Under the pieces are notes generated by a model. It made no database searches and had not been told where the DNA came from. It saw only the letters and a list, made by a program, of their open reading frames with translations. Both the position numbers and the translations under genes were made by a program. Shown here piece after piece: positions 7,259 to 13,111 of a stretch of DNA of 13,111 bases. Each line of letters starts with the position of its first letter. Position 1 is the stretch's first letter. Source of the DNA: an uncultured Acidimicrobiaceae bacterium. Its GTDB lineage: Bacteria; Actinomycetota; Acidimicrobiia; Acidimicrobiales; Microtrichaceae. Location of the stretch: positions 1-13,111 of the forward strand of contig CALMLJ010000265.1 of the NCBI GenBank assembly GCA_937868025.1, in the 5' to 3' direction.

Positions 7259-8074
7259 ATGGACATCTGCCCCATCACTCCGAGCATCGGCGCCGAGGTC
7301 CTCGGCGTCGACCTTGCCGAGGCCGCGTCCGACGACGGCACGATCGCCGTGATCGAGCAGGCATGGATCGAACACAAGGTTCTGGTCTTCCGCGACCAGG
7401 GGCACCTGACGACCGAGCAGCACCTCGACGTGTGCCGCCGCCTCGGTGATCTCGAGACGCATCCGTTCGCCCCGCCGAAGCCGGGCTATCCCGAGGTCCT
7501 GATGATCATCGCCAATGAGCAGCGGCGCGGCAACGAGAACACTTGGCACAGCGACGTCACGTGGCGGACCGAACCTTCGCGCGGTTCGATGCTCCGAGCC
7601 ATCGAAGTGCCCGAGGTCGGCGGAGACACCCTCTTCGCCGACATGGAGGCTGCCTACAACGGTCTCGCGCCAGAACTGCAGGATCGCCTCGCTGGCCTCT
7701 CCGCATCGCACGACCTCGCCGGTGTCGCCGAGTCGATCATCGGCGCCGAAGCCGCTGAAGGACTTCGCACCACGTTCCCGCCGTCGGAGCACCCGGTCAT
7801 CCGCACCCATCCCCAAACCGGTCGTCGCTCGATCTACGTCAACGCCGCCTTCACGACGCACATCGTCGGTGTGGATCCCACCGAGAGCGAGAAGTTGCTC
7901 CAACATCTCTACGCGCAGGCAACCGTGCCGGAGTATCAATTCCGCCTGCGCTGGCGGCCGGGAACCGTGGCGCTCTGGGACAACCGATGTGTCCAGCACT
8001 ACGCCGTCAGCGACTACTGGCCGTCGACGAGGCTGATGGAGCGCGTCACGATCGTTGGCGATCGACCCCGCTGA
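7259..8074 (+). CDS. TauD/TfdA-family Fe(II)/2-oxoglutarate dioxygenase
   Basis: The 271-residue protein is a TauD/TfdA-family oxygenase. The iron-binding facial triad is complete: WHSDVTW gives H97 and D99, and WDNRCVQHYAV gives H247. T124 in GGDTLFADM and R258 (STRLMERV) fit the 2-oxoglutarate-binding positions of the family. It has no signal sequence, so it acts in the cytosol. Characterised members hydroxylate next to a sulfonate (taurine dioxygenase), a sulfate ester (AtsK alkylsulfatase) or an aryl ether (TfdA), releasing sulfite, sulfate or phenol plus an aldehyde or keto acid. Placement 14 bases after the lipoprotein gene and downstream of a sulfatase favours a sulfur-containing substrate; that is inference. 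The start is well supported: AGGAG at 7246-7250, eight bases before the ATG. The reading frame extends upstream inside the lipoprotein gene, but that part is a shadow. Confidence 0.93.
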   Translation: MDICPITPSIGAEVLGVDLAEAASDDGTIAVIEQAWIEHKVLVFRDQGHLTTEQHLDVCRRLGDLETHPFAPPKPGYPEVLMIIANEQRRGNENTWHSDVTWRTEPSRGSMLRAIEVPEVGGDTLFADMEAAYNGLAPELQDRLAGLSASHDLAGVAESIIGAEAAEGLRTTFPPSEHPVIRTHPQTGRRSIYVNAAFTTHIVGVDPTESEKLLQHLYAQATVPEYQFRLRWRPGTVALWDNRCVQHYAVSDYWPSTRLMERVTIVGDRPR

Positions 8075-8199
8075 GCCGTCTGGTTGCATCGCCGTGCAGT
8101 CCGATGACGTCCGCCTCGTGCTCCGCGAGGTCCGCCGCTGCCCTCGCCGCTGCCTGCGACGACCAGAACCGACGCCGATCGCCGTTGCACGACCTCAGG

Positions 8200-9216
8200 T
8201 CACCACTGCGACTCGTCGAGGGTGACGAGAACCTTGCCGCAGTCCTTCGACCCGTCGAGCACCGCCAGGGCGTCCTCGACCTGGTCGAGCCCGAACCGGT
8301 GGGTGATCAATGCCGACAGATCCCGTCGTTCCAGGAGATCGACGGCGTTCTCGAAACGCGCTGGGTACTCGATCGAACCGCGAAGGGTCAGCTCCTTCAT
8401 CAGCACCATCAGGAAGCTGACCTTGATCGGCCGGTAGTGCAAGGCCACCACCGACAGGCGTGAGCCCACCCCGGCGTGATCGATGACGTCGAGGATGACC
8501 TGGTCGGCGCCGGAGGCCTCGATGAACGCGGCGGTGGCCGGGGTCGGGCCGAACATGAACGGCTTCGTCCCGTGCAACGACTTCAACTCGTCCCACACGT
8601 CAGTGGTCGTCGGGTCGAGCGCCGCCTGTGCGCCCAGGCCCAGCGCCAGGTCGCGGCGCGTCGAGCTCAGGTCCACGGCCACGACTCGTTCGTGACCGCG
8701 GTCGACCAGCGTGGCGATCGCTCCGAGGCCGATGGGCCCGCAGCCGAACACCACCACGCCCTCGCCGGGCTTCACGTCGGCCTGGTCCACGGCGTGCATG
8801 CCGACGGCGAGTGGCTCGGCGAACGCTGCGACGTCGATCGGCACGTGGTCGGGCACCCGGTGGAGCCGAACGTCGGGTTCGGTCACCCGCAGCAGGGGCG
8901 TGAGGCCGCCGAACGGTCCGCCGCTGCCGTACTTGCTGATGTCGGCGTCCGAGCCCGGCTGCACGATCACGCGCTCGCCAACCCGCACCGACGTCACGTC
9001 CGGGCCGACCCATTCGACGGTGCCCGACATCTCGTGGCCGAGGCAGAGCGGCTCGGGACCCGGGCCGGCGACCCCGCCCATCTTGATGTAGCTGAGGTCG
9101 CTGCCGCAGATCCCGCACGCGGCGATGCGCACCAGAGCGTCGCCCGGGCCGGGGTCGGGATCGGCAATGTCATCGACGCGGACGTCGCCGGGGCCGTGGA
9201 CTCGTACTTGCAGCAC
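8200..9216 (-). CDS. Zinc-type medium-chain alcohol dehydrogenase (MDR family)
   Basis: The 338-residue NAD(P)-dependent oxidoreductase is related to threonine, sorbitol and butanediol dehydrogenases. The catalytic zinc site is intact: C37 in GICGSD, H61-E62 in LGHEMSG and E134 in AEP. The Rossmann motif GCGPIG lies at 158-163, with D182 at the end of strand 2 favouring NAD. The four-cysteine lobe that holds the structural zinc in many relatives is absent; residues about 84-108 contain no cysteine. The start is a GTG at 9214-9216 with a strong GAGGAG site at 9225-9230, eight bases upstream. It is the last gene of the minus-strand operon, 28 bases after the short-chain dehydrogenase stop, and converges on the dioxygenase gene. 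It probably interconverts an alcohol and a carbonyl in the same pathway as its neighbours; the substrate cannot be read. Confidence 0.93.
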   Translation of the reverse strand: MLQVRVHGPGDVRVDDIADPDPGPGDALVRIAACGICGSDLSYIKMGGVAGPGPEPLCLGHEMSGTVEWVGPDVTSVRVGERVIVQPGSDADISKYGSGGPFGGLTPLLRVTEPDVRLHRVPDHVPIDVAAFAEPLAVGMHAVDQADVKPGEGVVVFGCGPIGLGAIATLVDRGHERVVAVDLSSTRRDLALGLGAQAALDPTTTDVWDELKSLHGTKPFMFGPTPATAAFIEASGADQVILDVIDHAGVGSRLSVVALHYRPIKVSFLMVLMKELTLRGSIEYPARFENAVDLLERRDLSALITHRFGLDQVEDALAVLDGSKDCGKVLVTLDESQW

Positions 9217-9244
9217 AGGGTTCTCTCCTCGATCGTGGCGCCGG

Positions 9245-9994
9245 TCAGCCGGCGAGGTAGCCGCCGTCGACGGCGAGCGTCGTACCGGTGATGTAGGTCG
9301 CCGCCGACGACGCCAGGAACAGCACCGCGCCGACGACCTCGTCGGGACGTCCGAGTCTCCCCATGGGAATGTGCGCGAGCTCTTCGTTCAGCAGCTCCGG
9401 GAACGCGGTCATCGGCGCAGTCATCGGCGTGTTGATGACACCCGGCGCAACAGCGTTGACGCGCACCCGCCGCCCGGCCCAGCGTCGACCCAGGTTGGCG
9501 GTCCAGTTCACGACCGCGGCCTTGGCCGCCCCGTACCCGGGGACCATGGTCGTGGCCCGGTACGCCGTCATCGACGACACGTTGATGACGCTGGCTCCGT
9601 CGGGCAGCGTGCTCGCGAACAGCAGGCGACGGAGGGCGGTGGTCAACCGCATCGGTCCGACGAGGTTGATGTCGACGGACGCGGCGAACCCGTCGGCGCT
9701 CCACTCGTCGAGGCCACCGGGCAGGTTGGCACCGGCGTTGTTGACGAGGACGTCGAGCCGATCGAGCGATGCGACCAGGCCGTCGATCGAGGCGGGGTCG
9801 GTGATCTGCAACTGCCGGTAGCCGAACCGGTCGAGATCGACCTCGTAGGCGGTCGCGTCGCTCCGGGTGCCGGTGACGATCACGTCGGCGCCGGCGCCGG
9901 CGAATGCCGAGGCGATCGAGTAGCCGATGCCGCTGGTTCCGCCGGTGACGAGGATGGTTGCGCCGGAGAAGTCGAAGGTGACGCCGCCGCTCAT
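9245..9994 (-). CDS. Short-chain dehydrogenase/reductase (classical SDR)
   Basis: The 249-residue classical SDR has the cofactor motif TGGTSGIG (17-24), NNAGA (85-89), the structural Asn at N110 and a catalytic set of Ser (S140 or S141 in INVSS), Y154 and K158 in YGAAK. It also has the PG after strand 6 (184-185) and a C-terminal TGTTLAVDGGY that closes the family fold. It has the usual length for cytosolic 3-oxoacyl/steroid/sugar-alcohol type SDRs. The ATG at 9992-9994 overlaps the stop of the preceding alkylsulfatase-like gene by four bases (ATGA), so translation is probably coupled and there is no need for a strong ribosome site. The frame is open further upstream to 10324, but that segment is Arg-rich antisense-like sequence within its neighbour. 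Expected reaction: oxidation of a hydroxyl or reduction of a ketone on the pathway substrate; specificity unknown. Confidence 0.94.
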   Translation of the reverse strand: MSGGVTFDFSGATILVTGGTSGIGYSIASAFAGAGADVIVTGTRSDATAYEVDLDRFGYRQLQITDPASIDGLVASLDRLDVLVNNAGANLPGGLDEWSADGFAASVDINLVGPMRLTTALRRLLFASTLPDGASVINVSSMTAYRATTMVPGYGAAKAAVVNWTANLGRRWAGRRVRVNAVAPGVINTPMTAPMTAFPELLNEELAHIPMGRLGRPDEVVGAVLFLASSAATYITGTTLAVDGGYLAG

Positions 9995-11235
9995 GGCCGG
10001 TTCAACTTGGCGATCGAGCGCTTGAGCCACGCCTGTTCCCAGAAGTTCTCCGACGCCGCCAGCAGCGACTCGTGGGCGGCGATGGCGACGGCGTTCGCCC
10101 CGTCGTGGCGGGGCTCGGCGCCGAGCACGATGTCGGTCAGCTGGAGCGCTTCCACGGCGCGGTCGTGGTCGAGATGGGATCGAGCCGCGGCGATCAGGGC
10201 ATCGGCTCCTGCTGCGGCCACGAGGTCCGGCGCCACGGCGAGCGGCGGCACGCCGTACAACTCCGTCGTCGATCGGTGGTGGAACCAACCGGCGTAGTTC
10301 TCCCAGATCGCCCGGACGTTCCATTTGGTCTGGCCGTAGCCCTCGCCCACGTCGAGGTGGTCAGGGATGCGGACCTCGCGCATCAACGTGTGGACGTCGG
10401 CGCCGGCGTTCATGCCATCGATCGTGCGGTCGTGGACCCAGCGCATCGCTTCCTGCATGGCGCGAACTTCGTCGGCGATCGACGCCGCGCCGACGATGGG
10501 ATCGAAGTGTCCGGTGATCAGACGTTCGGGGCCGAGGTCGAGCACCACCTCGAGGGAGTCGATGTAGGTGAGGGCGTCGCGGTAGCGGTCACCGCGGATC
10601 GTGACGAGGTTGGGCACGTGGCCGAACAGCGGGCCGAACAGGTTGCCCGAGAACAGCGTGCGCGACTCCGGCAGCCACACGACCAGCGAGTCGAAGGTCT
10701 CGCCGCCCGGCGTGGCGATCAGCTGCAGGTCGCGACCTCCGATCGTGAGGTCGAGGCGTTCGTCGACGACGACCGTCGGTTCTGGACGAGCTTGCGGAAC
10801 AGCGCCGACGCCAACGGATCGGGCGTACTCCATGGCGGCGATGATGGCGTCCATGAAGGCGAACGCCGAGTTGCGGGACCGGAACGTCTCCAGGCGTTCG
10901 TTGTCGTCGCGCCACGTCGTGAAGTTGGTCTGGGCGACCACTGCGGTCTCGGGATCCTTGACGGCGTCGACGCCGCCGACGTGGTCGTAGTGCCCCTGGG
11001 TGAGGATGACCGAGTGGATTGGCGACGTGTCGACGGTGTCGTATGCCCGGCGATGCAGCGGACCTTCGAAGCCCATGCCGGTGTTGATCACGACCCGGCC
11101 CTCGTCGGTCGGGAGCAGGTAGCTGTTCGACCATCCGGGTGACATCCACACATCGTCACCCAGATCGACGGGGGGCGCGTCGGTGGCTGCCTGCATCCCA
11201 GCGGCGCCGGGCCGTTGTCGGTGGATTCCGGACAT
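9991..11235 (-). CDS. Metallo-beta-lactamase-fold protein with alkylsulfatase-type dimerisation domain
   Basis: The 414-residue protein is laid out like the SdsA1/BDS1 alkylsulfatases. An MBL-fold domain (about 25-250) is followed by a helical region with the dimerisation-domain signature NVRAIWENYAGWFHHRSTTELY (306-327) and a helical tail. The MBL metal motif reads TQGHYDH (79-85): the first His of the usual H-x-H-x-D-H is Gln80, while H82, D84 and H85 remain. E179 in TPGGET and H243 in ITGHFDP match other ligands of SdsA1, but the segment aligned with the bridging Glu is FSGN. It may therefore bind metal differently or act on another ester. It has no export signal, unlike secreted SdsA1. 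The start is secure: ATG at 11233-11235 overlaps the sulfotransferase stop by one base (TGATG), with GGAGGTG at 11241-11247 just upstream. The gene pair sulfotransferase/sulfatase-like is notable. Confidence 0.85.
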   Translation of the reverse strand: MSGIHRQRPGAAGMQAATDAPPVDLGDDVWMSPGWSNSYLLPTDEGRVVINTGMGFEGPLHRRAYDTVDTSPIHSVILTQGHYDHVGGVDAVKDPETAVVAQTNFTTWRDDNERLETFRSRNSAFAFMDAIIAAMEYARSVGVGAVPQARPEPTVVVDERLDLTIGGRDLQLIATPGGETFDSLVVWLPESRTLFSGNLFGPLFGHVPNLVTIRGDRYRDALTYIDSLEVVLDLGPERLITGHFDPIVGAASIADEVRAMQEAMRWVHDRTIDGMNAGADVHTLMREVRIPDHLDVGEGYGQTKWNVRAIWENYAGWFHHRSTTELYGVPPLAVAPDLVAAAGADALIAAARSHLDHDRAVEALQLTDIVLGAEPRHDGANAVAIAAHESLLAASENFWEQAWLKRSIAKLNRP

Positions 11236-12488
11236 CAGCGCACCTCCGTGCGGATCTGGGGGAACGCGTCGAAGTAGAACGCGTACCGCTCGTACAACTC
11301 AGCAGGGTCGAGCCCGAAGTGCTGGCGGAGGTCGTACACCACGCGCCCTTCCTTGCCGCGCGGGTTGGCCGCGACGTAGGCGTCGAGACCACGCCGCACG
11401 TGGGTTCCCACCGACATCCCGGCGGTCTCGAGCACCCGCGTGGCCATGGCCACGTCGTCGGTCATGAACTCGCTGAACTCGACGTCGACGCGCTGCGCCT
11501 CGGGGATCAGGTGCGTGTCGCGCACCGCGGCGCGGAGCAGGCGCTCGATCCGGTCGACCCAGTAGCCGGCCAGCTGGTCCGCGTCGATGGTCACGCGGCG
11601 GTTGCGGTCGCCGTACGCCAACATCGTGACGGCCGACTGCAGCACCGCGACGGGGTCGCGCAGCGTGAACGCGACGGTGGCGTCGGGGAAGGTCGCCAGC
11701 AGCGGGCCGAGGCGTTCGAGGTGTTGTGGGCACTTCAATACCCATCGGTTCGGGCCTCGCAGGTAGCTGAGCACCTGCAACTCGCGACGCAGGAACGCGT
11801 AGTGGGCGAACTGGTCGAGCTGCTCGGCATGGTCCCGCCAACTCGGCACCCGGGCCAGCCACTCGAGGACGTAGGTGCACAGGTCGAGGTCGAGGAGTTC
11901 GCACTCCTCCTCGATGCTGGACGGCAGTCTGTCGTGCATCAGCGCCGTGAGCGGTGACACTTCCTTGGCCGCGAGGTACTCCGCCTCGCAGCGCAGGTAG
12001 CGCGGGTCGAGCCCGTCGCGGCCGGGCCCGTCGCCCCGGACGGGGATCGGTTCGATCACCTCCCACCAGGGAAGGGAGCGGAACCGGGTGTCGGTCGCCA
12101 GCAGATTCACGAGGTGCGTCGTGCCCGATCGTGGGAGACCGACGACGATGACCGGCGGTTCCAGTTCGACGTCGAGCGCTTCGGGGTGCCGTTTCACGAA
12201 GTCCTCGAGGCGAAGCCGCGCCGCGAGGATCCCGACGAGTCGGCGGCGCACGAGGAACCGTCCCAGCCCCGAGAGGCCGGTGTCGGCGTCGACGGCCGAC
12301 ACCTGCGCGGCCAGGCGGTCGAGCAGGGTCTCGTCGCCGAAGTCGTCGAGGCCCGTGCGCCGATTCGCCGCGGCGACAAGGGCGGCCGGCGACAGATCGA
12401 CCTCCATCGTCATCGCCATGTCGTAGATGCGTTGTTCGGCATCGTCGCGGATCGGTTCGCGGAGGTCGTCGATGCGGACGTCGATCAT
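11235..12488 (-). CDS. PAPS-dependent sulfotransferase family protein
   Basis: The 417-residue protein has the sulfotransferase P-loop-like PAPS-binding motif VVGLPRSGTTHLVNLL, with GLPRSGTT at 117-124. A K252 lies in VLKCPQHL, and the second PAPS element is VAFTLRDPVAVLQS (R277, S285). This matches the actinobacterial PF13469-type sulfotransferases, which move a sulfuryl group from PAPS to hydroxyls of lipids, sterols or other small molecules. The ~110-residue N-terminal helical extension before the P-loop is normal for this group. It has no signal peptide, so it is cytosolic. The ATG at 12486-12488 overlaps the stop of the upstream TetR gene by four bases (ATGA). The frame is open up to 12899 but that is the TetR gene read in another frame. 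It shares its operon with an alkylsulfatase-like protein and two dehydrogenases. The acceptor is unknown. Confidence 0.92.
   Translation of the reverse strand: MIDVRIDDLREPIRDDAEQRIYDMAMTMEVDLSPAALVAAANRRTGLDDFGDETLLDRLAAQVSAVDADTGLSGLGRFLVRRRLVGILAARLRLEDFVKRHPEALDVELEPPVIVVGLPRSGTTHLVNLLATDTRFRSLPWWEVIEPIPVRGDGPGRDGLDPRYLRCEAEYLAAKEVSPLTALMHDRLPSSIEEECELLDLDLCTYVLEWLARVPSWRDHAEQLDQFAHYAFLRRELQVLSYLRGPNRWVLKCPQHLERLGPLLATFPDATVAFTLRDPVAVLQSAVTMLAYGDRNRRVTIDADQLAGYWVDRIERLLRAAVRDTHLIPEAQRVDVEFSEFMTDDVAMATRVLETAGMSVGTHVRRGLDAYVAANPRGKEGRVVYDLRQHFGLDPAELYERYAFYFDAFPQIRTEVR
11241..11247 (-). promoter_or_regulatory. Strong ribosome binding site inside the sulfotransferase 3' end
   Basis: GGAGGTG on the minus strand lies inside the last codons of the sulfotransferase gene and five bases before the ATG of the MBL gene. 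It fixes that start (rather than the internal Met14) and suggests the MBL protein is translated independently and well despite the one-base stop/start overlap. Confidence 0.75.
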
Positions 12489-13069
12489 CGGGCCCGCACC
12501 CCGTCGAGGATGACCGTCGCGATCCGCTCGACCCACTCCTGGCTCACAGCTTCGGATCCGTGCACCGCGGTCGCCATCATCGCCGGCCCGGCCAGCTGGA
12601 GGATCAGGCCATCGGTGTCGATGTCGGCGCGAATCTCGCCGCGCTCGACCGCACGAGCCAGCCGTTCGCCGGTGCGCCCCCACACCAACGACAGCTCCGG
12701 CGAGGGCCCCGCACCGGGACGAGACGGTTCGCCCAGCAGGCCGGCAAGCGCGGCCCGTCCGGCTGGCGACCCGAACTTCTCGAGACTCCACCGCACCATC
12801 GACCGGATGTCCGCATCGAGATCGCCCGTGTCGGCGACGACATCGTCGCCGTGGGTGCGGAACACCGTCGACAGCACGAGATCGGCTTTCGAGGACCATC
12901 GCCGATAGATCGCCGGCGTCGTCGTGCCGGCTCGCTCGGCGACCCCGGCGAGGGACAGCCCGTTGTAGCCACGCTCACCGAGGAGGTCGATCGTGGCAGC
13001 GACGATGGCGTCGTCGAGCCGGTGGTCACGCGGTCTGCCGGGCTTGGCCATGACCCCCTCGACGCTCAT
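12485..13069 (-). CDS. TetR/AcrR-family transcriptional regulator (operon head)
   Basis: The 194-residue regulator has an N-terminal basic stretch (KPGRPRDHRLDDAIVAATIDLL) and a TetR helix-turn-helix LSLAGVAERAGTTTPAIYRRWSSKADLV (about 39-66). The C-terminal domain contains W-G-R and a long helix pattern similar to the TetR_C_11-like ligand domains of actinobacterial regulators. It is the first gene of the operon: its stop overlaps the sulfotransferase start by four bases, so regulator and enzymes are made from one transcript, implying autoregulation. I use the ATG at 13067-13069. No ribosome site precedes it, and a TACGAT sequence about 14 bases upstream could be a -10 element of a leaderless or near-leaderless transcript. 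The alternative start is the internal ATG at 13049-13051, which has a G-rich but very closely spaced leader. Confidence 0.92.
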   Translation of the reverse strand: MSVEGVMAKPGRPRDHRLDDAIVAATIDLLGERGYNGLSLAGVAERAGTTTPAIYRRWSSKADLVLSTVFRTHGDDVVADTGDLDADIRSMVRWSLEKFGSPAGRAALAGLLGEPSRPGAGPSPELSLVWGRTGERLARAVERGEIRADIDTDGLILQLAGPAMMATAVHGSEAVSQEWVERIATVILDGVRAR

Positions 13070-13111
13070 ATTACGGAAGGTATCGTATCGAAATAGAGCG
13101 GTCCAGCGACC
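13070..13111 (-). promoter_or_regulatory. Probable promoter of the TetR-sulfotransferase operon
   Basis: These last 42 bases of the window precede the operon's first start codon. Read on the minus strand they are AT-richer than the surroundings and contain cgatacgatacc, with TACGAT as a possible -10 box and a tandem GATAC repeat that could be part of a regulator site. The window ends before a -35 box or a full palindrome can be judged, so this is a weak call based mainly on position. Confidence 0.35.

Noticed and set aside
8115..8131. Hairpin (cctcg / cgagg) between the convergent dioxygenase and dehydrogenase genes as a terminator
   Set aside because: Only five paired bases with no T-run on either strand; too weak to call as a terminator.
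8476..9291. 271-residue plus-strand open frame opposite the medium-chain dehydrogenase
   Set aside because: Shadow frame; the dehydrogenase on the other strand has complete zinc and Rossmann motifs.
10072..11142. 356-residue plus-strand open frame opposite the MBL gene
   Set aside because: Antisense shadow of a gene with strong family motifs and a ribosome binding site; the composition is Val/Gly/Arg/Asp-rich with no domain.

Overview
The window is high-GC, densely coded DNA with GTG/TTG starts, overlapping genes and several probably leader-poor promoters. An MmpL-type RND transporter, a DUF7134-type sensor kinase, two TetR-family regulators and PF13469-type sulfotransferase genes together suggest an actinobacterium (Actinomycetota). 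An acidimicrobial or mycobacterial-type genome is plausible, but I cannot place it more precisely. I see no tRNA, rRNA, CRISPR array, insertion sequence or phage gene, and no gene-free stretch longer than about 130 bases.

Layout. (1) Bases 1-638, minus strand: the N-terminal part of a sensor histidine kinase that runs off the left edge. (2) 770-3181, plus: an MMPL/RND membrane transporter, divergent from the kinase. (3) 3225-3833, plus: a small class I SAM-dependent methyltransferase. (4) 3901-4545, minus: a TetR regulator, divergent from a three-gene plus-strand set: a Tat-exported formylglycine-type sulfatase (4642-6159), a predicted lipoprotein of unknown function (6156-7244) and a TauD-type Fe(II)/2-oxoglutarate dioxygenase (7259-8074). 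The 96-base gap between the TetR and sulfatase genes holds three copies of an 8-9 bp half-site in alternating orientation, a strong candidate operator. (5) 8200-13069, minus: a five-gene operon read right to left: TetR, sulfotransferase, metallo-beta-lactamase-fold alkylsulfatase-like protein, short-chain dehydrogenase, zinc-type medium-chain dehydrogenase. Three of its four junctions are 1-4 base stop/start overlaps.

How the genes may work together. The two convergent TetR-controlled units share a sulfur-ester theme. One encodes a cell-surface sulfatase and a TauD-family oxygenase, a family that contains taurine dioxygenase and the oxidative alkylsulfatase AtsK. The other encodes a PAPS-type sulfotransferase, a protein built like the SdsA1/BDS1 alkylsulfatases but with altered metal ligands, and two alcohol/carbonyl oxidoreductases. 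The reading I favour is uptake or processing of a sulfated or sulfonated organic compound, and sulfonation plus oxidation of a hydroxylated lipid- or sterol-like compound. The substrates are inference; none can be read from the sequence.
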